DNA from: Vicinamibacterales bacterium | GTDB lineage: Bacteria; Acidobacteriota; Vicinamibacteria; Vicinamibacterales; UBA8438 | Assembly (NCBI GenBank): GCA_029940535.1 | Contig: JAPYUM010000036.1 | Coordinates: 1 to 39,695 of the forward strand | Direction: 5' to 3' | DNA: 39,695 nt | Shown: positions 7,832-16,438 of the stretch, in pieces | Layout of the letters: every line of letters begins with the position of its first letter | Numbering within the stretch: the first letter of the stretch is position 1 | Notes under the pieces: generated by a model | Told to the model about the DNA's origin: nothing | Seen by the model: the letters and a program-made list of their open reading frames with translations, nothing else | Databases searched by the model: none | Translations under genes and position numbers: made by a program

Positions 7832-8347
7832 ATGAGAGCGAACATCAACCCCAACGTCGCCTCGGTTCAGCCTTCGTCGATGAATCTGACGCGAGAAGTA
7901 TCGATCACGCCGCAAGACCGTCCTCCGCACTCGTTCAACCGAGCGGACCTCGTGTTCGAGGGCATCGACCACTCGGACGACTCGTTCGAGGCTCTGATCT
8001 ATTTCAACAACCCCAAGGCCAACTACCGAACGGGGCGGAGCGCAGAGAAGGGGTATGTCGAGTCTTTCAACATCTTCGGGCACGGGCGTTGTTTCGGGGC
8101 CCCGGGCCACTGCGATATTTCGAACCGATCGCTGCGACACGGCGACCTACGGGAGCCGCACGCGCTGACCCCGTTGCAGAAGCGCGTGGTCGGGACCGCG
8201 GCCCTGCGGGCGGCACTCCAGGAGCACGCCGATGGGCTCACCTGTATCAAGGTGGTGCCGGTGCAGCGGGCGCAAGAGGGCAAGTCGTGGCGCAAGTCAG
8301 CGACGAAGCTCTTGCGCTTTGGCAAGGTCACGTTGAAGACGTACTAG
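7832..8347 (+). CDS. Tyrosinase-associated beta-sandwich domain protein
   Basis: The product has 171 residues and no signal peptide. FNRADLVFEGIDHSDDSFEA, FNIFGHGRCFGAPGHCDI and PHALTPLQKRVVGTAALRAA resemble the C-terminal domain that follows the copper domain in some bacterial tyrosinases. The ATG at 7832 lies 8 nt after the broken tyrosinase stop, so it was probably one operon or a split enzyme. Its stop codon overlaps, by two bases (8345-8346), the stop of the convergent serine hydrolase. With the catalytic part broken, its present role is unclear. Confidence 0.6.
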   Translation: MRANINPNVASVQPSSMNLTREVSITPQDRPPHSFNRADLVFEGIDHSDDSFEALIYFNNPKANYRTGRSAEKGYVESFNIFGHGRCFGAPGHCDISNRSLRHGDLREPHALTPLQKRVVGTAALRAALQEHADGLTCIKVVPVQRAQEGKSWRKSATKLLRFGKVTLKTY

Positions 8348-9609
8348 TCCACAATCGCCTGCATCAACGCGTTTTCCACATCGCGCGAGACCTGGAAGTT
8401 GGGGGTCTGGATCATCACCACGCCGACGATCTGCTCGGCCGGGTCGACCCAGAAGTGCGTCCCGTATGCGCCGTCCCAGCCGAAGCTGCCCGCGCCGACG
8501 CGCTGATTGGCGGCCACCGGGTCGTTCACGACCTGGACGCTCAGTCCGAAACCGAGACCGGGGCTGATCCGGCCAAACCCGAACTCCGCCACGTGCGGCG
8601 ACGACATCAGGTCAATGGTGGAGGGACTGAGCAACCGCGCGCCGTTCAGCTCACCGCCGTTGAGCAGCATCTGACCGAACTGCAGGTAGTCAGTCGCGGT
8701 GCTCATGAGGCCGCCGCCGCCGGAGAAGTAGGTCTGGCTGGTGGCGCCGACCTGGTTCTGCGAACGCGTGAGCCCGTCCCGCGTTCGCTGATAGACGGTC
8801 GCCACTCTGGAGCGAGCGGCCTCCGGCGCCCAGAAGTAGGTATCGGTCATCCCGAGCGGGTCGAAGATCCGCGTCCGCAGGAACTGGTCGGCCGGTTGCC
8901 CCGACGCGATCTCGACAATGCGCAACAACACGTCGAAGCCTCTCGACGCGCTGTAGGCCCAGCGGTCGCCCGGCTGGAATTCGAGCGGGGCCTCGCCGAG
9001 TTTGGGAATCAGGTCGGCCAGGGCGTCGCCGGGCGCCTGGGCGGCGACCAGACCCGCCTCGCGATTGCTGATCGGACCGCTGGCCAGGCCTGAGGTGTGG
9101 GTGAGCAGGTCCTGGACCGTGATTGGGCGACTCGCGGGCACGGTATAGAACGGCGGTGGGCCATCGCCACGATTGCGTCCCGCCGGTCTCTCGACCGCGA
9201 CGGACAGATCAGCCAGTTCCGGAATGAACCGCGAGACCGGGTCGTTGAGTCGAAGCGCGCCCTCCTCCATGAGCATGAGGATGGCGACGCCAACGACCGG
9301 CTTGGTCATCGACATGATCTTGAAGATGGCGTCCTCCGTCATCGCCGTGCCAGCCTCGACATCCATCAAGCCGTGGGCTTCGAGATGGACCAGCCGATGG
9401 CGGCGGGTCACGGCGGTCACCGCGCCGGTGATGTTCTGGTCGGCGATGTGGCGCTGGACGGCTTCGTGGATGCGCCCGAGCCGGTCGGTGGACAGGCCGA
9501 CGTCCTCGGGGTTGGCAATCTCGATCGACGCGATCGCGGACAGGGTGACCAACGCGACCGGCAGTAGCAGCACCGCGACCGCGGTCGTCCAATGTACGCG
9601 TCTTCGCAT
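8344..9609 (-). CDS. Serine beta-lactamase-family hydrolase (class C-like esterase)
   Basis: The product has 421 residues with an N-terminal signal or anchor (residues 9-28). Catalytic motifs of the beta-lactamase/PBP family are S100-M-T-K103 (SxxK) and Y219-S-A-S (the YxN site, with Ala in place of Asn). GWDGAYGTHFWVD stands at the third (HxG-like) motif. VQDLLTHTSGL is typical of the esterase/D-aminopeptidase branch. The ATG at 9609 has an AGGAG site five bases upstream; the in-frame GTG at 9621 is less likely. It is expected to act in the periplasm on esters or amides. The atypical YSA site argues against a true beta-lactamase. Confidence 0.88.
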   Translation of the reverse strand: MRRRVHWTTAVAVLLLPVALVTLSAIASIEIANPEDVGLSTDRLGRIHEAVQRHIADQNITGAVTAVTRRHRLVHLEAHGLMDVEAGTAMTEDAIFKIMSMTKPVVGVAILMLMEEGALRLNDPVSRFIPELADLSVAVERPAGRNRGDGPPPFYTVPASRPITVQDLLTHTSGLASGPISNREAGLVAAQAPGDALADLIPKLGEAPLEFQPGDRWAYSASRGFDVLLRIVEIASGQPADQFLRTRIFDPLGMTDTYFWAPEAARSRVATVYQRTRDGLTRSQNQVGATSQTYFSGGGGLMSTATDYLQFGQMLLNGGELNGARLLSPSTIDLMSSPHVAEFGFGRISPGLGFGLSVQVVNDPVAANQRVGAGSFGWDGAYGTHFWVDPAEQIVGVVMIQTPNFQVSRDVENALMQAIVD

Positions 9610-9687
9610 GGGGCTCCTCACTGTTGGAGAGGCGTATATCCCGGGAATCGTCGCACATTCCCGCGCCTACGCAAGTCGCCGAAGACG

Positions 9688-10239
9688 CTAGCGCGGCGCC
9701 CGGGGTGGCAGCGTGCCACCCTCGGCGAGCGTCTTCATGTTCTCGAGCGCCCTCGTGAACGCCCCGAGTCGTCGCGCTCGATCGGCGTCCCGGGCCGCGT
9801 CGTCGGCCAGCATTGAGTTGTCAAAGACCAAGGTATAGACCAGTTTCGACGTGGTTTCGGTGACCGGCCGCGCCTCCAGAGTGCCGTGGTAGAGGTTGTA
9901 GGGCCGACCTTCTCTGGGGGCCTGGGTGTAGGTATAGGACAGCTCGGTCTTGCCGACGAGAATCTCGTTGCCGACGCTACGCACCGACCCGAACTCCTCT
10001 CCCGTACCGGACGTGATCTCGCACTCAAGCCCGAACCACTCTCCGATGTCGCAATACCCCCCGACACGCGCCCACACTTCAGCTGCGGGGCGATCGACAT
10101 CGATCTGCATCGGAAGGAACGTGTAGGTTGGGGAGGCCACCACGACACTGCCCGACGCGGGTGCCTGGGCGGTGACGGTGACCGCGCACGCCAGTGCCAC
10201 CGCACACCCCGCACTGATTCGAATGAGTGGGTTCCGCAT
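9688..10239 (-). CDS. Secreted SRPBCC (polyketide cyclase-like) protein
   Basis: The product has 183 residues with a signal peptide ending at TVTAQA. IDVDRPAAEVWARVGGYCDIGEW, a stretch around VGNEILVGKTELSYTYTQAP and a final long helix (DADRARRLGAFTRALENMKTL) match the START/SRPBCC helix-grip fold, which binds hydrophobic ligands. The start at 10239 has a GGAGGAACTC ribosome site. It lies upstream of the serine hydrolase on the same strand with a 78-nt gap. Ligand and role are unknown. Confidence 0.75.
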   Translation of the reverse strand: MRNPLIRISAGCAVALACAVTVTAQAPASGSVVVASPTYTFLPMQIDVDRPAAEVWARVGGYCDIGEWFGLECEITSGTGEEFGSVRSVGNEILVGKTELSYTYTQAPREGRPYNLYHGTLEARPVTETTSKLVYTLVFDNSMLADDAARDADRARRLGAFTRALENMKTLAEGGTLPPRAPR

Positions 10240-10674
10240 GAGTTCCTCCGTTTCGTTCGGCTCCACGCCGGTATCGCTGGACATTCTGTCACAGGTGCCC
10301 TGGGGGAACCCCTACTGTCGCCGCTGCTTGAACAACTACTCGGTCAGCGCCGGAGAAGCGTAGGCCACGTCCCAGAGGACTTCAACTTCTCGAACGGCAT
10401 GACTGGCCGCATCCGTCAGTGCACCGGGACCCGTGCCGTTCCGCCGCTGGGAATGCCCGGCCGACGAGCTCATCGCGGCAACGAGCGTCGTGCACCGGGT
10501 GCCGCTGGTGACGCGCGACCGGCAGATTCGGCGATCGAAGCTCGTGCCGCTGGCCCACTGAGACAGGAGCCGCTCTCACGGCGCGCAGTGCCGTCCGGGC
10601 CCCAGCGCCTCTCCCCTCTGCGACCCCACCGACGACGGGCACCAGCCTTCCAGTGCGCCGTCGCGTGAGTAAGA
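10240..10674. other. Gene-poor stretch with one toxin remnant
   Basis: Apart from the PIN-domain tail at 10463-10561 I see no supportable gene, terminator or repeat here. The long reading frames crossing it look like shadows of GC-rich sequence. Confidence 0.6.
10463..10561 (+). pseudogene. C-terminal remnant of a PIN-domain (VapC) toxin
   Basis: The 32 codons before TGA read DELIAATSVVHRVPLVTRDR then QIRRSKLVPLAH, the last third of a VapC toxin including the final acidic motif (VTRDR). Upstream of it the frame no longer looks like a PIN domain and no antitoxin gene is visible. It is a second, dead toxin relic, distinct in sequence from the intact pair at 3.6-4.3 kb. Confidence 0.65.
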
Positions 10675-11919
10675 ATGAGCGGGCGCCTTATGTCTGTCCC
10701 TCGCATCTGCTGTCTCGACCTGGACACCTTCTTTGTCTCGGTCGAACGGGTGTTGGACCCATCGCTCGAAGGCAAGCCAGTTGTCGTTGGTGGACGTCCA
10801 GGGACCCGCGGTGTGGTGACTGCTTGCAGCTACGAAGTGCGCGCGTTGGGGGTGCGCTCGGGCATGTCCCTCGCCGAAGCCGGCCGCCTGGCCCCTGACG
10901 CGGTCTATCTGCCGGTGCGGGGCGACACCTATGGGGAGTATGCCGCGCAGGTGCGGAAGATCGCCGGTCGCTACTCGCCGGTGATTCAGGTCGCCAGCAT
11001 CGATGAGTTGTATATGGACTTCGCTGGCTGCGAGCGTCTCTACCGGACGTCTCGGGACGCATCCAACGACGCCACCATCGAGCGTACCGTGCGCGGGATG
11101 ACAGCCGCGATTCACGACGAGCTCGGGCTGCCGTCCAGCGCGGGAATCGCGACCAGCCGGTCGATGGCGAAAATCGGGAGCGGGCTGGCCAAACCGGCGG
11201 GCGTGCTCTTGGTAACCGACGGGAGCGAGGCGGCCTTGCTGGCCCCGCTGCCGGTGCGCAAGCTGCCGGGGATCGGGCCGGTGGCGGAGAAGAAGCTCGA
11301 GCGAGCCGGGCTCACGACGCTGGGTCAGGTCGCGGCGATGCCGTTGTCTGATCTGCGGCGGATCTTTGGAGCCTGGGCGGAGCACGTCAAGGAGGGTGCA
11401 CGGGGACTCGGCTCCAGCGATCTGAGTCGCGACCGTCTCGCCTTCCGCGAGCATGACGTCGAGGGCGACTCGGTGGGCAGCATCTCCAACGAGCGGACCT
11501 TTCGGGCGGACGTCGGCGACTCGGCGACCATTGAGTCCCAGTTGTGCTCGTTGTGCGAACGGGTCTGCTGGCGCGCGCGGCGCCGCGGCGTGAAAGCGCG
11601 CACGGTGACACTGAAGCTGCGGTACTCCAATTTCCAGACCCTTACGCGGTCGCGCACCATCGCGCCAACCTGCTCGGAAATGGAGCTCTACCCGGTGATC
11701 AAGGACCTCTATCTGGGAGCTCGAGATCGCCGACGTCGCGTACGTCTGCTCGGCGTCGGTCTCTCTCAACTCGGGCTGTTTGATAGCCAGCTCCCCCTCT
11801 TCGACGACGACCGACGACGAGACGCCACGGTGGACGCGATTCGCGATCGCTTCGGCTACGACGCGGTACGGCTCGCCGGCGGGACCGGCGGCGGACGCTC
11901 GGGGCCACGACGCGACTGA
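10675..11919 (+). CDS. dinB: Y-family DNA polymerase IV
   Basis: The product has 414 residues. The palm metal ligands are D15 in CCLDLDTFFVSVE and D110-E111 in VASIDELYMDF; most relatives have SIDEAYLD. The helix-hairpin-helix KLPGIGPVAEKKLERAGLTT and a little-finger domain follow. Q372-L-P-L-F376 near the end is a beta-clamp binding motif. The enzyme makes low-fidelity bypass synthesis past damaged bases. Start: ATG 10675 or the in-frame ATG 10690; neither has a strong ribosome site. It is not accompanied by imuA or dnaE2. Confidence 0.9.
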   Translation: MSGRLMSVPRICCLDLDTFFVSVERVLDPSLEGKPVVVGGRPGTRGVVTACSYEVRALGVRSGMSLAEAGRLAPDAVYLPVRGDTYGEYAAQVRKIAGRYSPVIQVASIDELYMDFAGCERLYRTSRDASNDATIERTVRGMTAAIHDELGLPSSAGIATSRSMAKIGSGLAKPAGVLLVTDGSEAALLAPLPVRKLPGIGPVAEKKLERAGLTTLGQVAAMPLSDLRRIFGAWAEHVKEGARGLGSSDLSRDRLAFREHDVEGDSVGSISNERTFRADVGDSATIESQLCSLCERVCWRARRRGVKARTVTLKLRYSNFQTLTRSRTIAPTCSEMELYPVIKDLYLGARDRRRRVRLLGVGLSQLGLFDSQLPLFDDDRRRDATVDAIRDRFGYDAVRLAGGTGGGRSGPRRD

Positions 11920-11981
11920 CCGACGCCCGCACCCCGTTTATGCCATGCGACGCACAACCGCTGAGGACTGCGTGGTCGCGA

Positions 11982-13448
11982 TCACCGCCCGCCGCCAATG
12001 AACTCGACGAAACTCGACAACGACGCCGGACTCCCGTGGATACCCACGATCGTCTCCACATCAAGATCGAGTCGCTGCAGCGTTCGCAGCAATGTCCGGG
12101 AGCTGGCGTTGGGGGCCTGCTGCTGGTCACTATGCAGGTCGGCTTGGACAAGGATCTTCTCGGCCGGAAGATACGCGAGGAGCATGCCCGCCACATGCCC
12201 GAGCCCCTGGACGTGGTGCAGTTCCACCGTTCTCGTCTGATCGGCGAGGACATATTTTTCGTTCACGGTCTCGAAGATGTAGCCTTCCGACCACTCCTCC
12301 GGCGGATACAGCGACAATCTGTCAGGTTCCAAAAGCCAGGGGCCGGCCCGGAGCACCTCCTGGTAGTAGGGCTTGTTGCTCTCGTGGGTGATCACGGTTG
12401 CGCCTTCGTGAACGTAGGCCCGCAGCCCACCCAGATGGTCCCAGTGATGATGGGTCGTCACGATGAACCGGATCGGCTTGCTCGGTATCAGCCGATACAC
12501 TTCGTCGATGACGGCCAGCGACCGTCCTTCGTTCAACGGCGCCTCGATGACCGCCACATGGTCCTCGAACTCGATGGCCACGCTGTGGTGCGAACCTCCC
12601 CCGATCAGCCACACGCCGTCGGCCAGCCGCTGTGAGTCCACGCGGACTGGCGGTATGCTCGCGCGCTGCACATCGGTCGGCACGGTCAGCGCGGCGTTGG
12701 CCACATTCGCCTGAAGCTCCGAGACGGTTTCGAGGCCAAACGCATGGTCGCCACCGCTGACGTTGGGCAGGTTCGCGCCATCGTCATAGTCCTGATGTTG
12801 ATGAAACCGGGGGATCTGTACGCCGCCAACTTCCCGATATTGGGTGTAGACATTTTCGTAATACATGTCGCCGACGACCGCATTGGGGACCCACGTTTGC
12901 ACGCGCTCGAGCATGCCCTCGGGGTTGATCGTGCCGTTGACCCGGTACTTGCCGAATGCGATGAATGAGATGACGGTCGATCGCCCGCCGTACTCCTGGC
13001 GCGTGACCATCGTCGGGTTGGCCCCGGGCGCCATCGCGCCCTTGATGAACCCCCACGGGGTCAGGAGGATCTCGAGCCGCCGCACCTCGGCCAGAGCGGG
13101 TTGCGGAAGCGACTGCCCCTGTGCGTCCAGGGCCCAGGCATGGTCACCGGCGACCAGACTGGTGGCCCGACCGCCCTGCTCCAGGACGTACTCCTCTTTC
13201 GAGGACATCGTCTCAAAATCGATCGTCCTCGTGTAACTCGTCAATTCCACCCGCGGCCAGTCGCGATCGGGTGCGACGTTCTGGCCGACCCGGCCGCGCC
13301 ACCCCGTGCCGGAGTACCGGATCGACGTCAGGCTTTCCATGCCCATCGCGATCGCGGTGGCCTGTAGGACGCTTTGGACGTTCTGCGCCGTCGCCGGGCT
13401 AGCCGCCAGCAGCAATACGGCGAATAGGAGCCAAGATCGTCTAGGCAT
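11982..13448 (-). CDS. Secreted metallo-beta-lactamase protein with extra N-terminal domain
   Basis: The product has 488 residues with a signal peptide (1-21). Residues 22-260 form a lipoprotein-carrier-like beta domain (MGMESLTSIRYSGTGWRGRV). The MBL domain follows, with H333-x-H335-x-D337-H338 (TTHHHWDHLGG), HHVQGLGHVAG, ILVQADLHSD and GIHGSPA. The ATG at 13448 has a GGAGGG ribosome site. It is downstream, on the same strand, of the peroxiredoxin-like selenoprotein and a small membrane protein, possibly one transcript. The substrate is unknown. The third-motif His/Asp are present, so it should bind metal. Confidence 0.85.
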   Translation of the reverse strand: MPRRSWLLFAVLLLAASPATAQNVQSVLQATAIAMGMESLTSIRYSGTGWRGRVGQNVAPDRDWPRVELTSYTRTIDFETMSSKEEYVLEQGGRATSLVAGDHAWALDAQGQSLPQPALAEVRRLEILLTPWGFIKGAMAPGANPTMVTRQEYGGRSTVISFIAFGKYRVNGTINPEGMLERVQTWVPNAVVGDMYYENVYTQYREVGGVQIPRFHQHQDYDDGANLPNVSGGDHAFGLETVSELQANVANAALTVPTDVQRASIPPVRVDSQRLADGVWLIGGGSHHSVAIEFEDHVAVIEAPLNEGRSLAVIDEVYRLIPSKPIRFIVTTHHHWDHLGGLRAYVHEGATVITHESNKPYYQEVLRAGPWLLEPDRLSLYPPEEWSEGYIFETVNEKYVLADQTRTVELHHVQGLGHVAGMLLAYLPAEKILVQADLHSDQQQAPNASSRTLLRTLQRLDLDVETIVGIHGSPASLSSFVEFIGGGR

Positions 13449-13493
13449 GAATGCCCTCCAAATCAACGTGGGTTTCAACGAGAAGTCAGGCCA

Positions 13494-13808
13494 TCAGAGA
13501 AAATCGCGTGCGACCAGCAACCGGCACAGCAGCTTGGTGCGCGCCGGCCACATAAGCTGCTCAACCCGGTCGACCGCTTCACACGCGCGCTCGGCGTCCA
13601 CCCAGGCCTGACGGTTCAGCGCCAACTCGGCCCATTCGGTTTGCTGTGAATGTATTGCCGCCAACTGGGCGCGCACCGCGGCCCGTGCGCCTACCAGCTC
13701 ATGTCGCAGCTGGACGACGAGACCCAGCCAGACCACAGCCAGCAGGGAGGCCAGGACCGTGACGAGGGCGGTGTTGCGCTTCAGTGGCATCGGCTCGTTG
13801 ACCGGCAC
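13494..13808 (-). CDS. Small single-pass membrane protein
   Basis: The product has 104 residues. One transmembrane helix (ALVTVLASLLAVVWLGLVV) is followed by a charged, helical region (RHELVGARAAVRAQLAAIHS) that could form a coiled coil. No family is recognised. The start is unsure: GTG 13808 or ATG 13790, neither with a good ribosome site. It lies 51 nt after the selenoprotein stop and 45 nt before the MBL gene, all on the minus strand. Confidence 0.5.
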   Translation of the reverse strand: MPVNEPMPLKRNTALVTVLASLLAVVWLGLVVQLRHELVGARAAVRAQLAAIHSQQTEWAELALNRQAWVDAERACEAVDRVEQLMWPARTKLLCRLLVARDFL

Positions 13809-13859
13809 TCGCGCCTGTGGGTGCCCCGCACCCTCATGAAGTCGCTGCGAGCGAACCAG

Positions 13860-15056
13860 CTACCGTGCGCGCGGCGCGCCCGGTCTCAGCAACGGCCCGA
13901 CCGGCAGCGTCAGCGACAACGTCTCTGTCCTCGGCGTGTAACAGATCGTCTCGCTGCAGACCTGGAACAGCACCGACACCGGCACCACCAACGTCTCCGG
14001 CTGGTCGCTTTTGCTCGGACCGAACAGCTCGGCGTTCGGCGTGATCGGAATCGCAACATCGACGACGCCCTCGTACACGTTGAGCGTGACCCCCAACTCG
14101 GGGAACGCGCGCGTGTGGGTCGTGGGGTATCGCGTGGCCCCCACCCGCAGTCCGGGCGTATCCGGGATGCTCGCCTCGGAGGCGATGTAGCCGTCGGGCA
14201 GCGGACGGCCATACATGTGCAGGCCCTCCTCGAGCTCGAACCGCACGTAGACCGTCGACTGGGTCTCGAACCTCAGCGACGGATCGGACAGGAAGGCGGA
14301 GATCTGAACCTGGTCGGTGCCCAGCTCGATGGCCGGTGCCTCGTGACGAGCCAGAATTTCGCCCAGGGCGGAGTCGCGGATGGCGCCGGCCGACTCCCGG
14401 GTACCGTAGTGCCGGTGGAAGAACTTCTCGGTGACTACACCGTGCTCGTCGGTCACGTAGACGCCGGGGAACGGCACGCCGTAAAAGCTTTTACCCGCCG
14501 CCTGCTCGGGGTCGTCGGGTGAGACCAGCGTGTTGAGAATACCGAACTCACGGATCACGGCCGAATCGGTGTCCGACAACAGGTCGTAGGTCACGTCGTA
14601 CTGCTCCGCGAAAGCCAGGAGTTCCTCTGAGCTGTCATAGCTGATGCCGTAGACGCGGATACCGGCGTCCTCGAAGAGTTCCAGGTTGTCTTGCAGCTCG
14701 ACCAGCTGCGTTCGGCAGTATGGTCACCATACCGCCGAGCGGTAGAACACCACGACCGACTTCGAGTCGCCCCGGTCAGCGTGGTAGTCGACCAGGCGCC
14801 CCTCCTGGTTGGGCAACGAGAACGACGGGAGTCGCTCGCCAACGTCGGGTCCGGTGGGAAACTCCTGAGACGCCGGATATCGACGGCCAGGGTGGTCCAC
14901 CGGAATGCCGATGGTAATGCCGAGGTCGTCGGTGCGGGTGCCCGGCTCGAGGCTGTCGTGGGCGGGCCGCACCGCCTCCGGCGTCTGCGCCGCGGCCGCG
15001 GCGGCCACACCCAGCAGCAGCGTCATCGTCCCCAGGACGTTCCCATGTCTCATCAT
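13860..15056 (-). CDS. Peroxiredoxin-like selenoprotein (Sec111) with DsbD-like C-terminal domain
   Basis: Read through one TGA (14726-14724), this gives 398 residues. There is a signal peptide (about 1-23) and an AhpC/TSA peroxiredoxin fold (residues 72-230). The TGA falls in VVVFYRSAVW-U-PYCRTQLVEL, exactly where relatives have SADWCPYC, giving U111-P-Y-C114. The same frame continues with normal peroxiredoxin sequence (GIRVYGISYDSSEELLAFAE, SFYGVPFPGVYVTDEHGVV). Residues 240-390 resemble the N-terminal domain of DsbD, with C367-SETI-C372. The start at 15056 has GGGAGA upstream; ATG 15086 is possible. A SECIS-like hairpin follows the TGA. The likely role is periplasmic peroxide or disulfide reduction, with the C-terminal cysteine pair as a possible electron relay (inferred). 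Confidence 0.88.
14693..14709 (-). promoter_or_regulatory. Bacterial SECIS-like hairpin after TGA 14726-14724
   Basis: On the minus strand GCAGCT (14709-14704) pairs perfectly with AGCTGC (14698-14693) around the loop GGTCG. The loop is 20 nt from the TGA and starts with GGUC, as in the known E. coli fdhF element. Stem length, loop length and spacing equal those at 1348-1364. Confidence 0.85.
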
Positions 15057-15183
15057 TGATTCTCCCAGTGCGACCAACATACTCACCCTGCCTCACCCAG
15101 GTCACGAGGCCTGCATCGTTGAGAAGCACCCGAGTATACCGCCGCTCGGCGCGGTGCGGCAGGCCGTCAAGTAGGATCATCCA

Positions 15184-16179
15184 ATGAAGCGCCGCACGTT
15201 AGGAAAGAGCGACATCGACGTGTCCGCGATCGGCCTCGGCTGTATGGGCATGTCGCAGAGCTACGGTCCCGGCGACGACGAGGAGTCGGTCAAGACGCTG
15301 AATCGGGCCCTGGACCTCGGCGTCAACTTTCTGGATACCGCCGCCATCTATGGGAACGGCGCCAACGAACAACTGCTTGGCCGCGTCATCCCCGACCGGC
15401 GAGATGACGTCGTGCTGGCCACCAAGTGCGGCATTCAGGCGGCGGCCGTGGGGCGCCCGAGCGGTCTCGACGGGTCGCCGGAAGAGATCCGTCGCTCGTG
15501 CGACGAGAGCCTGCAACGGTTGAACGTAGACGTCATCGATCTCTTCTATCTCCACCGGGTCGACCCCAAGACCCCGATCGAAGACTCGGTCGGCACCCTG
15601 GCCGAACTGGTCCGGGCCGGCAAGGTCCGGCACATCGGACTGTCGGAGGCGGCGCCGGCGACCATTCGGCGCGCCTACGACGTCCACCCGATCACGGCCG
15701 TCCAGAGCGAATATTCCCTATGGTGGCGTGGCCCGGAAACACAGGTCCTGCCGGTCTGCCGCGAGCTTGGCATCACCTTCGTGCCGTTCTGCCCACTCGG
15801 TCGCGGCTTCCTCTCCGGGCGTGTCTCCAGCCTCGCGCCCCTTCACGATGAGGACCTTCGGAGACGGCTGCCACGCTTCCAAGGCGACAACCTGGCCAGG
15901 AATCGCATGTTGGTGGAACATCTCGAGGCGTTCGCCGCAGAACGCGCGGTGCCCCCTTCGCAGATTGCTCTCGCGTGGATCCTCGCCAAGGGCGACAACA
16001 TCGTCCCCATTCCAGGGACAAAACGACGCGCCTATCTCGAAAGCAACGCGGCCGCGATGGAAATCTCGCTCTCGCCGACCGAGATCACCGAGCTCGAGGC
16101 GCTGTTTCCTCCCGACGCTGCGGTGGGCGAACGCTATAACGAACAGATGGCGCAGTGGGTGGACCGCACGACGGCCTGA
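15184..16179 (+). CDS. Aldo/keto reductase
   Basis: The product has 331 residues with no signal peptide, so it is cytosolic. It is a TIM barrel with the AKR catalytic tetrad D51, Y56 ([14 protein letters not shown]), K81 (VLATKCG) and H124 (FYLHRVD). The NADPH-binding tail [19 protein letters not shown] is present. The sequence resembles the AKR13 / YakC branch, which reduces small aldehydes. It is divergent from the selenoprotein gene (start 15056), sharing a 127-nt gap, and about 260 nt upstream of the PQQ dehydrogenase. Start ATG 15184; no strong ribosome site. Confidence 0.92.
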   Translation: MKRRTLGKSDIDVSAIGLGCMGMSQSYGPGDDEESVKTLNRALDLGVNFLDTAAIYGNGANEQLLGRVIPDRRDDVVLATKCGIQAAAVGRPSGLDGSPEEIRRSCDESLQRLNVDVIDLFYLHRVDPKTPIEDSVGTLAELVRAGKVRHIGLSEAAPATIRRAYDVHPITAVQSEYSLWWRGPETQVLPVCRELGITFVPFCPLGRGFLSGRVSSLAPLHDEDLRRRLPRFQGDNLARNRMLVEHLEAFAAERAVPPSQIALAWILAKGDNIVPIPGTKRRAYLESNAAAMEISLSPTEITELEALFPPDAAVGERYNEQMAQWVDRTTA

Positions 16180-16438
16180 GCCTGGTTTCCCGCCGAGGTG
16201 CCCGCCGAGGGCGGACGTCGCGGCATGGCTCAGCGGGGTCACAGCCCGCCTGGCTGCTCCCTCCTTGCGCCTTGCCAGCCGAACACCTCGACAGGAAACC
16301 CCCTCGGAGCTTTTCCGCGGCCTGTCAGGACCCGCGCGGTCGCATCTGTCCGTGCCGGCTGCTACCATGGCTGCGCGGTTGCCGCGCCCGGGTGCTCGGG
16401 TGCGTGGACCACGAGACCAGACGACAGGAGTTACTGCC

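Noticed and set aside
10576-11769. 397-codon minus-strand reading frame
   Set aside because: It is antisense to dinB, whose motifs are complete; no domain was seen in the antisense product.
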